From: Chimonanthus salicifolius
Lineage: Eukaryota > Streptophyta > Magnoliopsida > Laurales > Calycanthaceae
NCBI GenBank assembly: GCA_013350335.1
Contig: CM023536.1
Span: forward strand, 7,026,207 to 7,090,206
Length of the DNA: 64,000 nucleotides
Direction of reading: 5' to 3'
Positions 48,606 to 60,524 of this stretch are shown one piece after another (the stretch's first letter is position 1; each line of letters starts with the position of its first letter). Below the pieces are notes generated by a model. That model did not search any database. It saw nothing but the letters and a program-made list of their open reading frames with translations, and was not told where the DNA came from. The translations under genes were made by a program, and so were the position numbers.

Positions 48606-49435
48606 GCTCATGGGTCAGTTTGGTATTTCAAGCAGCTTTGAAGCCCAACTCAGATCCATATCCAACATCCTCATCAATGCATGTTCCCCATCTGAACAAG
48701 GGTTTTGTGCATGTTTTAGGGTTATCTTCTCATGCAACAATTTTCACCATGATCTAAATTAGAAGCAGACATAAGCAAGGATTTATATTTTTTATCTAAC
48801 ATTTTCTTTCATACAATCCTAAGATTTAATTTATCTGATATTTATCTTAAATACTGACTGGTATTTGTCAGATTCTTCACTTAATGATATGAATTTTTTT
48901 GTTATTAATTATATATTGACTAGTATAAAATGATAAATGATTAAATGAGATTTATCACATGATAAGCTATGGTAAGAAGACATAGTCAGATTTACATGTA
49001 ACAGAATCAGTAGCTAGCTTCTTGCTACAAATTAATTACAGTATTTGATTTAGAATTAAATTGAGTAAGGGCCCAAAATCCTAAAGACCAAACGGGCCTT
49101 ATTTATTTTTTAGGAACCAAACCTAACTTCAAATAATTTAGGCTCACATGGGCCCGATTTGAGCACATGCCCTATATTTGCAATAAGGGCCCTAGCTCGA
49201 GTTGACTGAGGACCCGACGCAGCGCACCCGAGTTGTCCCCCTAAAGCTTACGTATTACTCATAGTATTTATTAAAAAGCACGTGATTGAATGCTCTAACC
49301 ATAGTTTTGAAGGACCAATAAATAAACAACCATACACCGGTGGGACAGAATCACGGTGGGTCCCATATGGGTCAAATTTCCTTAAGCCGAACTCATGTGT
49401 CAATCATGGGCTGCATGAAATTAGTGATAATGGGC

Positions 49436-49960
49436 TGTTAATGTTAGGCATAAAATGGATAAGATTGAAAGTCAAGGACGGTGCTAATTTCCTTAACTGG
49501 ATATGCATGACTGACTTGGGATCTTTCTATGTCCTATACGGCTTTGAGAGGGGCTTGCGTGTATTGTCTATACTCTATACGTTGTATATATCTCATGCGT
49601 GTATTATCTCTTTTCTCTTATACGGTGAAGATATCAGACGTAAGTTAGATTTATTTTATCGTGTTGTGATTGATTAATTATTCTGCATATATATTATTCT
49701 TAACAAATGATATCAGAGACAGATTCTCCAAGCCATCGAATGTGGGTTCACGATTCCTTAACTAAATGGGATGATTTGCAACGTTTTATCTGTCAGAGAG
49801 CCTCGTTCAAAAGAAGAGATTGTTGGGATATTATGAACAAGTCACAGATTGTTGAGAAAGAGAAAAATATAAGGATTTATATAGAGTTGAATATTTCCAC
49901 CTATCATACTAGTCTTTTAAGTTGGAAGCCAAGTCTCAACATAAATCAATTATAGATAAA
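49436..49960 (+). mobile_element. LTR retrotransposon 5' end: LTR plus primer-binding site
   Basis: A 270-bp LTR candidate runs from TGTTA (49436) to TAACA (49705), i.e. with TG...CA ends and 5-bp inverted tips. Two bases later comes TGATATCAGAGAC (49708-49720), close to the initiator-Met primer site TGGTATCAGAGC. A short gag-like open frame (about 80 codons, MISETDSPSHRMWVHD) follows and stops at 49955. No reverse transcriptase or second LTR was found, so the element is truncated. Short LTRs with these tips suggest the Copia group. Confidence 0.65.
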
Positions 49961-50741
49961 GTGTAGTTTTATCAAGTTCAATACTATGATTAAAATTATT
50001 AAATCAAACTAATTTTTTACAAACACTATAAACACAAATAAATCCTTTTATAAAGCTTTCACTATAGAAACATTTAATAAAGTGTGCAGCTGACCATTTC
50101 TCTATAAATTAAATAATTTAAAGTTGATATTTTCATATTAAAAAGGAAAAACCTCAATTATTAACTTTAATTTTTAGGGTATGAGATAGAAATGATAATA
50201 AACTTAAGCTGGCTTCCACATAAAAGTCAAGTGACCCATATTGTCAATGTTTCACTTGAAAATATATTTTCAACATCACAAAGTGACAAAGGCATGCCTA
50301 ACGACCTCATTTCACTTTCAAAGGTACTTTCCAAGGTAAAAAAGTAACAAGAAACCATGGAGGAGGCAAGGTTTTAATCATAATCCTCAATTTACTAACA
50401 TGAGATGTGATTAACTTAACCTTAATCTTTTGTTTTTGTTTTTTTCTAATTTTGCCTGTTTTCATAAATGAATGGAAGGGCGATATTTTCGGTGAAGGGT
50501 TAAGATCAAATTACTTCAATTATAAATCAACAGTATTAAATTTCAAAAAAAATCAAAATGTCAATAAAAATAATTAATTAATAAAGTTAATTATAAATTC
50601 AACTTTAGAATGGCTTCAGCCATTATAACTAAGTTGGTCTCTAAGTAATAACAACATCATCATCGTTACACTTGTTTTAAAGTCATTTATCTAATCTATT
50701 TTAATATTGAGACTTATAATTAAATCTAACATATTTTTCTA

Positions 50742-50939
50742 GGTGGTCATCTAGACACTCGACTTTTTTTTAAGAGACACTCAATTTCAAAAATTTTTAT
50801 GAAATTATCATTTTGCCCTTTTTTTAAAAAAAAATTGATGATTCCTGCATACAAAACTGAGGATAAAATGATAATTTCATCAAAAATTTGAAATTAAGTG
50901 TCTCGTAGAAGAAATGTCCGGTCTCTAAATAGATATCCT
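50742..50939. mobile_element. Mutator-like MITE with long inverted repeats
   Basis: A left arm of about 90 bp (GGTGGTCATCTAGACACTCG, then GAGACACTCAATTTCAAA and TGAAATTATCATTTTGCC) pairs with the right arm (TGATAATTTCATCAAAAATT, GAAATTAAGTGTCTCGT). The flanks ATATTTTTCT and ATTTTCTTTG are only a rough match. Its arms resemble those of the larger element at 52236 (ACACTGAATTTCAAATTTTA, ATTACCATTTTGCCCTT), so both may belong to one family. Confidence 0.6.
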
Positions 50940-52054
50940 ATTTTCTTTGACCTTTTTACCATCCACAACTCTTTATAAACGGTTGTCCCAGAAAGGGTAC
51001 ATGGAGATGCAAATATTATTTTTCTAAATCATCATCATCATCATCAAAATTATTTATCACATTTGTGTGGAATTGGTATTCATAATTAAATTTAACAAAT
51101 TATTTTCTATAAATTCTTCACTTTTTACATAACAATAACGAATATTTACCAAATATACTTACAAATCCTTATCATTGATCAAAATCCAATTTAAAATAAC
51201 CTGATCTAGTTGATATCTAATTCAGTTGCCCACTCGATTGTGGAAAGTTGCCCTTCTTCCCAAACTCAAAAAGAACGCAACTTCCTCAAGCCTGATATTT
51301 TTTTATAATTGATTTATAAAATATTTTTTTTATTAGAGGAGATTGGATGGTCTTACCCTAAGATTTTTTCTTTTTCTTTTTCCTATTTTATTTCTGATTT
51401 TTATCCTTAAAATGAAAGTACAAAATAGATTTTTTTTACAATTACATCAATATATTTGTTTAGTAGAGAAAGTATCAATGTCCAAATTAACTCTTTATTT
51501 TTTGCTTTTATCAAAGATTTGCTATAGAAGGCATTTTTATCATTTGAAAGATAAACAACTCGGAGTTAGATGAATGGTCAGAAATCCGTCTTAGAAAACA
51601 ACAATTCTGAGTTTGATTCTCACTCTATTTTAAAGGTCCTAAGTTCAATTCTTACTCTATCTCATAGAATCACTATTAACAATGTTATATAGTGTATAAA
51701 TAAACTATGAATTAAAGATTAGTTGAATGTTTAAAAAAATATTTAAGATAAGTGACAAGAATAGTAATATATTGAGAAGAGACATTTTGATGTGTATTTA
51801 ATGTGAAGCATTTATGGAATCTTTGCTTGTGAGACTTGAGACACCTTTGATTATGTTAGATTTGCACTTAAATGACTTGGGTGCAATTTTCTATGTTTAT
51901 CACCGAAAGAGACAATTTAGTGGAACTGAGAAGTATCATTAAATGGGAGATTACATTAGTCGTCAAAAAAGTTTAGTTTACCAAAATTTATTTTAATTAA
52001 ATTAATCAAAAATATTTTCAAACTGTCTAAATTTTAATAAATTTTTAAAGTAAT

Positions 52055-52226
52055 TTTTTTTTTATATCCTAGGCAACCTCAATCAACCCTCTGACAGTCT
52101 GAGGTCATGTCGCCAGATGGGCCCGCCTATCTTAGTTGGTTAGATCTCCTAAAATCTTAGAGAGGGCACACCGCACCCACACAGTATACCTTCGGTTAAA
52201 ACCGCCAGATTTCGAACTCATCACAA
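52055..52226 (-). repeat. Possible SINE fragment next to the foldback element
   Basis: On the minus strand it has GATGAGTTCGAAATCTGG, a box B-like sequence, and a G/C-rich body unlike its neighbours. There are no matching copies in the window. Tentative. Confidence 0.3.
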
Positions 52227-52235
52227 ATTTTTAAA

Positions 52236-53672
52236 GGGTGCCCATATAGACACCGACATTTTCTGCCAGCAGACACTGAATTTCAAATTTTAGATGAAAA
52301 TTACCATTTTGCCCTTACACGCATGAAGGAATCGATCGATTCCCGAATGAACGGAAGAAAGCAGCGTAACAGATCGATCACACGATGAAACGATCGATGT
52401 GTTTATGAATGGTAAAATAATTATATTATTTAAATAATAAAATTTCCTTTAAAACTTTAAAGTTATTTTTTAAGTATTGAGTATTTTCAAAATTTTCTAA
52501 ATTTAATATCTAGACTAATTACGATAACCTGATAAAAATACTTTAAGACTTTAAGGTCTTTTGACACTCCTAAATATTTAAAACACAGTATTTTACAAAT
52601 AAGAGTATCCCTAGGGTGTACCGAAAACACATTTAAGAGTGTCAAAAGACCATTAAGTCTTAAAGTATTTTTATCAGGTTATCGTTATTAGTCTGGATAT
52701 TTAATTTGAGAAATTTTGAAAATACACAGTGCCTAAAAAATAACTTTAAAGTTTTAAAGGAAAGATAAAACTTTAACGTTATTTTTTAAGCACTGTGTAT
52801 TTTCAAAATTTCTCAAGTTAAACAACTGGACTAATTACGATAACCTGATAAAAATACTTTAAGACTTCAAGGTCTTTTGACGCTCTTAAATGTGTTTTCG
52901 GCATACCCTAGGATACCCTTATTTGTAAAATACTGTGTTTTAAATATTTAGGAGTGTCAAAAGACTTGAAGTCTTAAAGTATTTTTATCAGGTTATCGTA
53001 ATTAGTCCGGATATTCAATTTAAGAAATTTTGAAAATACACAGTGCCTAAAAAATAATTTTAAAGTTTTAAAGGAAAGATAAAACTTTAACATTATTTTT
53101 TAAGCACTGTGTATTTTCAAAATTTCTCAAATTAAATATTCAGACTAATTACGATAACCTGATAAAAATACTTTAAAACTTTAAGGTCTTTTGACACTTC
53201 TAAATGTGTTTTCGGCACACCCTAGAGATATCCTTATTTGTAAAGTACTGTGTTTTAAATATTTAAGAGTGTCAAAAGACCTTAAAGTCTTAAAGTATTT
53301 TTATCAAGTTATCATAATTAGTCCAAATATTAAATTTGAGAAATTTTGAAAATACATAATGCTTAAAAATAACTTTAAAGTTTTAGAAAAAAATTTATTA
53401 TTTAAATAATATAATTACTTTACCATTCATAAATAGATCGATCGCACGATCTGTTACGCTGCTTTCTTTATTCATAAACAAATTGATCGCTTCATCGTGC
53501 GATCGATCTGTTACGCTGCTTTCTTCCGCTTGTTTAAGAATCGATCGATTGATCAGCTTCTGCTTCAATCGATCGATTCCTTCATGCGTGTAAGGGCAGA
53601 ATGGTAATTTTTATTTAAAATTTGAAATTCGGTGTCTGCTGGTAGAAAACGTCAGTGTGTATTTGGGCACCC
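52236..53672. mobile_element. 1.4-kb Mutator-like foldback element with three palindromic modules
   Basis: Exact 9-bp direct repeats ATTTTTAAA (52227-52235 and 53673-53681) flank ends GGGTGCCC and GGGCACCC. The outer inverted arms (about 205 bp left, about 280 bp right) share CCAGCAGACACTGAATTTCA, TTACACGCATGAAGGAATCG and AAGAAAGCAGCGTAACAGAT; the right arm has a duplicated GCAGCGTAACAGATCGATCG-type segment. Between them are three tandem modules of about 315 bp, each an inverted repeat: GATAACCTGATAAAAATACT occurs at 52523, 52839 and 53153, and its reverse complement ends at about 52684, 52998 and 53314. There is no coding frame. A 9-bp duplication is the Mutator-superfamily hallmark. Confidence 0.85.
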
Positions 53673-53681
53673 ATTTTTAAA

Positions 53682-54714
53682 GTACTTCTATTTAACTTTA
53701 AATTTTACAGTCTGTAAAATATTATTTTATTGATTTAATTAAATTAATTTTTAATTGATCCTATATTCAACAAATCACCTTTTCAACGAATCAATCGTCA
53801 CTTTATTTCAGCATAATACGCCGCTCGTTAGTGTGTTGGTCAAAAGAGTAGAGTGGCCCTACTTTTGTATTTTGGGGTCCACTGGATACACAACTTATAT
53901 GTCGATCACGTATGGCATCTACACACGTGACTTGAAGGTTGACTGTTGACCGAGTATTTCGAGAATAATCGCCGGTTTCGTGAATAATCGCCTCAGCACC
54001 TGAATCGCAGCAATAAATTACGGCGTACATCGACGACAAGTTTGATACTTTTGTGAGTTGTGACCGGCGAGAAGCATGTGATTTATATGGGCTATTAAAT
54101 AAGTATTTGTAGCGGTTGAAATATAGTAAAAATTGTGATAAGAATCTTAACTAAATTATAATTTACAAAATAAAATAACATATTTTCAATTAAAAGTATA
54201 ATATTATGATTTAAAATGTCATAAATCTAAAATTTATTATATTTAGTGTGCTTCTAATCATTGACGATTAATAGATATTAACTTTTCCTTTGAAAAAACT
54301 ATTAAAAAGTATATTATAATTTTAAATATAAATGACATAAGTAATACAAGTGAATAATGAACAAACAACGACTCATCTATAAATGAGTATCGTATAGTAT
54401 AATGGATATTAGCCTTGACTATTCAGTCATAAGCAAAGTAAAATAGAAAAAAATGAAAAAAAAAACCAAACAATATATATTTATTATATTTTTATATAAT
54501 TATTAATGTAGAAAACTATTTATCTACGTTACAAGTTTTTATACAAATGTTTACATATTTTAAATACTAACATAAAAATTGTGGTCAAATCCTTCAAACT
54601 CGCAACATTTACTATAAAAATCCTCTATTTTTAGCAATTCTTGTAGAAATTTTCTCTATATTAAATAATAATATAATAAGGTTAGACCAAAACTTTGTAA
54701 GTTACTAAATCAAA
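53682..54714. other. Intergenic AT-rich DNA
   Basis: No gene or repeat recognised. The part at 53820-54060 is somewhat less AT-rich, but its short frames overlap on both strands and show no motif. Confidence 0.45.
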
Positions 54715-54910
54715 TTTTTTTTTTTTAAGTCCAAAGTATCTATGCCTCTTAAAGCACCTGACTAAGGCTTTAGGTATGTGCAAACCTCTCTATCCACACA
54801 CACTTGGTAAAACTGAGGGAAATAACTCTTATAGTTGAGAGTGGAACTTGAACTCAGAACCTCCCATAGCTTATTGGAGTTCTTAACCTTCAAGTCAATC
54901 CTCACGGGTG
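54715..54910 (-). repeat. tRNA-derived SINE (family B), best-preserved copy
   Basis: On the minus strand: GAGGATTGACTTGAAGGTTA (box A region), GGGAGGTTCTGAGTTCAAGT and TCCACTCTC (box B region), GTGTGTGTGGATAGAGAGGT, TTTGCACATACC, GCCTTAGTCAGGTGCTTTAA, then GGACTTAAAAAAAAAAAA as the tail. This copy shows the full order: tRNA-related head, body, A-rich tail. Confidence 0.75.
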
Positions 54911-56890
54911 TTACCAAATCAAATCTTAAAATCACATTTCTTATTTTTAGTCTATTTTTTGCACAAATTTCTCTATTTTCAATACTATAATATGATAAGA
55001 ACACGTCAAATCTTTCAAATGCACTAAATAAAATATTAAAATTACTTTTTCTATTTTATTATGGTTTTTTCTATTTTATACTTATCAACATGGATGCAAA
55101 TCAAAACCTTTGTATGAATGAATGATCAAGATTTATAGTAACAAAAATATAGTTATATAAAAGCAAATAGATATAGAATTATAAACTAGGAAAAAGGTTA
55201 TCTCGTCTAATATCCAACAAGAATCATTGGTACACTTTATGAGCAAATTATCATAGGCTAAAAGGTGTGCGACAATAAAATGAAATAGTTGAAGGGACTG
55301 TTTCTAGGCAAAAATTATTGAGTTGTTGTGTCCTAGCATAAAATTTAGAATTTTGTTTCCGCGATACTTTATATCCATAGATAAGATAAGCTAAAAAGAT
55401 TATGCGAACTCTTAAGATGGACCTTTTATATATTTAGAAAAAATAAAATTATATATTTTTTTACAAAGTGTGAAACATCTAAATAAAATATTATAATCAA
55501 ATTCATGACAAAGGAGTTTATGGACTTAGGGCCCTATCTATTTGAACTTATTTTATTGGGTTTAATTTTTAATTTTTTTGACTTATGTAATAAAGAAGTT
55601 TATGGATTTAGGGGCCCTATATATTTGGAGGCCTTAGTCGACGGCCTACTCACCCTATAGATAGGGTCAGGTCTGTTAGAGGAACATGCAAAGATTTTTC
55701 AATTTTAATTTGAAATTTCAAGAAGTTGGTGCAAAGAAGTGAGTAACCTCACCATATGTAGAAGAATTCGCAACTAATACACCAAAACTTTGATGTATTT
55801 GAAGACAAAAAACCACCCATCATAATTTTATAGTAGTAAGATGAGCACTCGGATACAGGTGTACGGTGTATTAAGTATGAAAAATAGTATAAACTTATAA
55901 ACTTATAAAAATGTGCCTAAAATGAATGGATAGATCCTACTCTAAGATAGAAAAAACTTGGATGAATGGATATACTATTTAGGGACTATTAAATTGTCTA
56001 AAATATCATTTAAACCTTTACTTTTAGATAAAAATAAAGTATTAGATGAAACCTTTTTAACTATCATAATCGATTTAACAGTGAAAACATATTAATTGAA
56101 CATAATAAATGTGGGACTCTAAGTTTAAAAGAAGAAATAATAATTTTAGCAATTTGAATTTGCCACTAAGTGAGCCATGCCCTTGTGGTGGGACATTTAG
56201 TTTGTCATTTTGCCCATAGTTAATATCTATGCCAAATTTATAATATAATAAAAGAAATTACTATAAGAGAAGTGATTAGTGCACTATATAAAAAAAGTGA
56301 TCATTTCAATCTTTTTATTTGTTCTTTTTTTCATTTATTTGAAAAAAATAAGTATTTCATTTATTTTTTAGTCTTCTACCGATAAAAAATATTGGTGTAC
56401 CTAATCAATTCTCTTATTTATAAATATATACGTCCGATCCAAATTAAAAAAAGTTGATAGCCAATCATCCATGTCAATGTGACATCCTTATGTCACTCCA
56501 TGAAGAGAATGCATGTGAATGGTGTTAGTGTATTATTTTGGCATAATGATTGATGATAATAGGGTAGGCAGGATCTTGCTAAAATAAGCCCTTACCTAGG
56601 CACGTGAATGACACGTGCTATAGGGTGCAATTGATTGGTGAAGACAAGAAAATTGCCTTTTTAAGATTTGTATATTTCTAAAGTGGGGCAGACTTGTCTT
56701 GTAGACATATAGCAATGAGATGTGACTGAAGAGTTCTTTGATTTGCAATAAGAAGGCAAATGGGCTGTAATACAGCCTGACTGGGCCATATTTCATTTGA
56801 ATCAATTAAGAAAGTTCCATTTGTTCTTCATGTGGGCCATCTCACATTATGGCCATTTTTTATTTCTAGGGAAATTTCATATTTTAATTA
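54911..56890. other. Intergenic AT-rich DNA with minor repeats
   Basis: A degenerate direct repeat of about 75-bp period, AGTTTATGGACTTAGGGCCC, occurs at about 55513 and 55588. The segment 55920-56165 is a diverged copy of 60240-60520 (shared GGATGAATGGATA-like, AACTATCATAATCGATTTAA and CTAAGTTTAAAAGA stretches). No gene was seen. Confidence 0.45.
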
Positions 56891-56894
56891 ATTT

Positions 56895-57085
56895 TTATGA
56901 TCGAAGATATCTTGATGTCTCATTCGACTAACTTTCAGGACATATAAAGACATCTTAATTCATACACACCAGATACATCAACAAGACAGTGATTCTTTGG
57001 AGTTGAGTGTAAATCGAATACAAGACCTCACTTCCTGAGACAGGTTCTTAACCATAAAACCAATCCCTCAGAGTTAATGTCATAT
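56895..57085 (-). repeat. SINE B copy
   Basis: The plus strand carries ATACACACCAGATACATC, GTGATTCTTTGGAGTTGAGT, AATCGAATACAAGACCTC and TTCTTAACCATAAAACCAAT followed by CCCTCAGAGTTAAT, i.e. the reverse of the family B order. Confidence 0.6.
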
Positions 57086-57368
57086 TTTAATTTTCAAACT
57101 GAGGTGGTGATATAAATGCTTCCTACAGTAAGTTTATTAAGAAGTTCTACAATATAGAGCATGTTAAGATATTACTTTGATGATTGATTTATCAATTAAA
57201 TCATTTAAAAAGTTTAAAAGTTAAGAAACAAAATTTAAAGTCATTAAAAGTGAAAAAACTCAACAAGAAAAACTACGTGAATGTAATTAAGATAATTTAA
57301 ATACAGATTTCAGACAAACTCATTATATAAAACCCATTTGGACCCACGTAAGCATCTAGGATTAATTA

Positions 57369-57558
57369 CTCTCTCTGTCTCAAATTAGTTGTCCTATATG
57401 GATTTTGGAATTGTCCCAAAATAGTTGTTTCATTTGTATTTGAATAGTATAAAATGTGTTAAAAATGGATGAGATCACATGAGTGCTAGCCTTATATAGA
57501 GAGTTCCTTAAAAAATACAAATATTTTAAGTGAGACAACTAAAATGTGACGGAGGGAG
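57369..57558. mobile_element. Stowaway MITE with TA target duplication
   Basis: The 190-bp element starts CTCTCTCTGTCTCAAATTAG and ends TGTGACGGAGGGAG, flanked by TA on both sides (57367-57368, 57559-57560). The ends match the Stowaway (Tc1/mariner-derived) consensus CTCCCTCCGT. The inner arms GTTGTCCTATA and GAGACAACTAAAAT also pair. Non-coding. Confidence 0.85.
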
Positions 57559-57944
57559 TATACGTTAAGAGCTCGTTTATTGAAAGTTTATTGAGCTATC
57601 TTTTAGAGAGTATATTTTTCACTCCTACATTCAGTTGCATTCTTTTCTATTTTAAGAATTAATTGAATCTTTATTCAATTTCTTTTATTTTAAATTATAC
57701 TCGCAGCCCAATTAAATCTGGACCAAATAAATCTGTGGCTTACTTTTATTGTGAAAGGGATAATCATTTTCCTAATTACTATTTTTATAATTTTTGGCCC
57801 AAAACTGATTCTATATCTTGCAATCCACCTAGTAATGTGCAAAGCCAGCTGAAAAGTCAGTTGCATAGCTGGCCATGGCCCAACCTCACTCAATATAAAT
57901 TTTGAGCTATATTAACCCGAAGGGTTTGTCTGTTGCAGGGGTAA

Positions 57945-58255
57945 AAATCTCGAATATCCGAGATCTCGGCCGAGATCTCTCTCCTCTTTTTTTTTTTAAA
58001 TATCAATATTTTTATATATTTTAACTTTTCTAAATGAAAAAAACAGAGAAATTAAAGGAAGCTTGATTTTGAAAAAAAAAAATTAAAATTGTAAATATCA
58101 ACTGATATTAGACCGATATTTGCCGATATGGGCCAAGATATCGGCCGGGCTCACTGAAAGATTTTTTTTGGGAAAAACTACTGATATTTAATGATATCGA
58201 CTGATATATATCGCCCATATATCGGCGATACAAATCGTATTGGCCGAGATTTTCT
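57945..58255. repeat. 'gatatcggc' family repeat
   Basis: It contains CGAGATCTCGGCCGAGATCT near 57958, GATATTTGCCGATATGGGCC, AAGATATCGGCCGGGCTC, and TATATATCGCCCATATATCG followed by GCGATACAAATCGTATTGGC. It is strongly palindromic and T-rich in the middle. It abuts a SINE B copy. Confidence 0.6.
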
Positions 58256-58440
58256 TCCTTGGTCTGATGACCAAGAATCCGCTTTACAAAGTAGGGAGTC
58301 TAGTTTGAGTCTCATCACACCCTCTAAACGCTACTTTCATAGTTTTACCCAAGTGTGCATAGGTAGGAAGGCTCACACACATACTGAAAACAAGTCGAGT
58401 GCTCTAAGAAACCCTAGACACCCCCGTCCATAAAATTTAA
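58256..58440 (+). repeat. SINE B copy, plus strand
   Basis: In order: GGTCTGATGACCAAGAATCC, GGAGTCTAGTTTGAGTCTCA (decayed box B), ACCCAAGTGTGCATAGGTAG, GAAGGCTCACACACATAC, GTCGAGTGCTCTAAGAAACC. The tail is lost. Confidence 0.55.
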
Positions 58441-59079
58441 TAAATTTTGAGCCATATTAAACATTTGACATTAAAAAGCCTTCATTGAAGCTAGAAATTT
58501 CATGATGAAATTGTCTGACTTAGTACTAAATAGTTAAAACTTTAAATGATAACATGTTTTAATAAATTTGATGATTCTCTTTAATTTAATAAGGTTGGTA
58601 ACTCAATACGAGGCTACATATTTGTTAGGAAAAATACTGTGACAAACCCCATGTAACATGTGATATGAAGGATCTGAGTCAACAACTGAGACAAAACATT
58701 TTGGCTTAATAGATCTTCACCCAAAAAATAAAGGTTACATTTGGCCCCTTATAAGGAGAAACAAATATATTTTAGAAAAAAAAATACTATTTTATGTTAT
58801 TTGGTTCTAACCTAAAACACATTCCAAAATTCTTTACATTCTGAAAGAGACTCTGTAGCTATGAAGGTTGAATGGTACTTTCTTGGAAAGCCAAAGGTGT
58901 AGTATGTAGTGAAAAAAACAACCATTTGTCTTAGATTCTGAAGTAGACATTTAACAGCACTAAGTGGAAGACAAGAGTTCCAACCACAAATTTTATTAAA
59001 AAAGTTAATGCATATCTTATCAATAAATAAAAAGCTTCAAATGTAACTACATGTCTCATTCTGTTAGTAAAAAAATGTC

Positions 59080-59505
59080 TGCTTTGGAACCTATACATCT
59101 TCACGACTTTGCATTGGGCCAAACTATTACACTTAAGCCTAAAACGTGTTGTGCTACCATGACAGGTCATTACAAATTGTATCAGAATCCGGTTCAACTC
59201 TCGAACCAAATGTAGGAAGATGAGAGCGTTAGAGCCAGAGACGAGTCTTTTCCAAAGGCGATGTGATTGTAATGAACCACATCAGTGGAGGGTGCTTGTG
59301 ATAGAGTTCGGCTGTGAAAGAGTTTGGCGCCAGAGAGGAGCACTCAAAAGTCCCACATTGCTTAGGAAAAGGAGTGAAAAGGAGTCTATAAGCCTAAGTT
59401 CTCCTCCCTTCTAACACAATGCATTTTGGGCTCTAGTGTGACACTTGAGCTCAATGCAAAGCCATGAAGATGTATGGGTCCTAAAGTGAACAATATTGCA
59501 CTAGC
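59080..59505. mobile_element. Decayed LTR-type element with a primer-site-like motif
   Basis: TTGTATCAGAATCCGGTTCA at 59178-59197 resembles the initiator-Met primer site with its usual following bases. Downstream lie AAAAGTCCCACATTGCTTAG and GAGTCTATAAGCC, typical of TRIM-like LTRs. AACCTATACATCTTCACGAC (59090) is an inverted copy of the stretch at 59463-59489. I could not define two LTRs. Confidence 0.35.
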
Positions 59506-59519
59506 TCTTCTGGTGTTAA

Positions 59520-60520
59520 TTGTCGATATAGGCCGTACGGCGGATGCAAGTTTTTTTTTAATTTAGTTTGACTGATTTTTGAGTTATTTTCATCTATATT
59601 TACTATTGTGAGTTTTTTTTTCCGAAGTTTGGCTCTAAGATAATCTCAAATTTTGAGTTTTTCTGTGAAAATAATTTAATGAAATGATATCCAGTGCTAA
59701 TGGAATTTAAAGGAGATGTGTTAATATCATTTACATAAATTGTAGGGTGTCTATGTGATTATCCAAGATTTTTTTAAAAAATTGATAAAAGTCGGGATTT
59801 TTAAGATACTTCACATTTTCATGTTTCTTATCGGAAAAAAATGAATGAAATGATATACAAATGTTTCTACAATTAAATGAATGGCCCTAAATATTATGTT
59901 TTTAGGGCCTTTACGTAATTTTTTAATATTCCAACATTTTCATGAAGCTTAGGAATTTTACAATAGAACATCATGAGTTATAATAGAAGATACATGTCAT
60001 TAGGGGCACTTGAGAGCATAAAATTCATATTATGTGTTTCCTCACGTTAGTTTCCTTGTTTATAAAATTTTTAGACATTTTCTAAAGTTTTAAAATATTT
60101 TTTTTAATTTTTAAGACATATCAGAAATTTTGACTTTCTAAAGGTCTAACACTCCACAAAAATGATGTTATTTTAAAAAGTGCATCACCCTAGGTGTGTG
60201 TATATATATATATAAAAAGAGGAGAATGGACTACATCCGCTAATCAGACTAATACACTAAAAGCTCTAGAGTCGATGGGAAGGAGAATAATCCAACAGGC
60301 CATGTCAAAGGGTGGATCCTATCTTATGATTAAAAAAATAAGATGAATAGATATCTTATCATGGGGCTACAAACTGTCCAAAATGTGACTCCATTAGTCT
60401 TTGATTTTTTAAATTAAAAGAAAAATATTATATAAATATTTTTTTATCCATCATAATCAATTCAAAATAAACTAAAAAAAATATTGTATCTAAATTTAAA
60501 AGAGAACAATAATTATTTTA
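59520..60520. other. AT-rich intergenic DNA with a diverged repeat copy
   Basis: No gene. A short (TA)n run lies at about 60200-60215. From 60240 to 60520 there is a repeat related to 55920-56165; the LINE tail begins directly after it. Confidence 0.4.
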
Positions 60521-60524
60521 TTTT

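Noticed and set aside
49282..49677. 131-codon open frame
   Set aside because: It starts upstream of the LTR and runs through most of it; composition is that of the LTR and no domain is seen.
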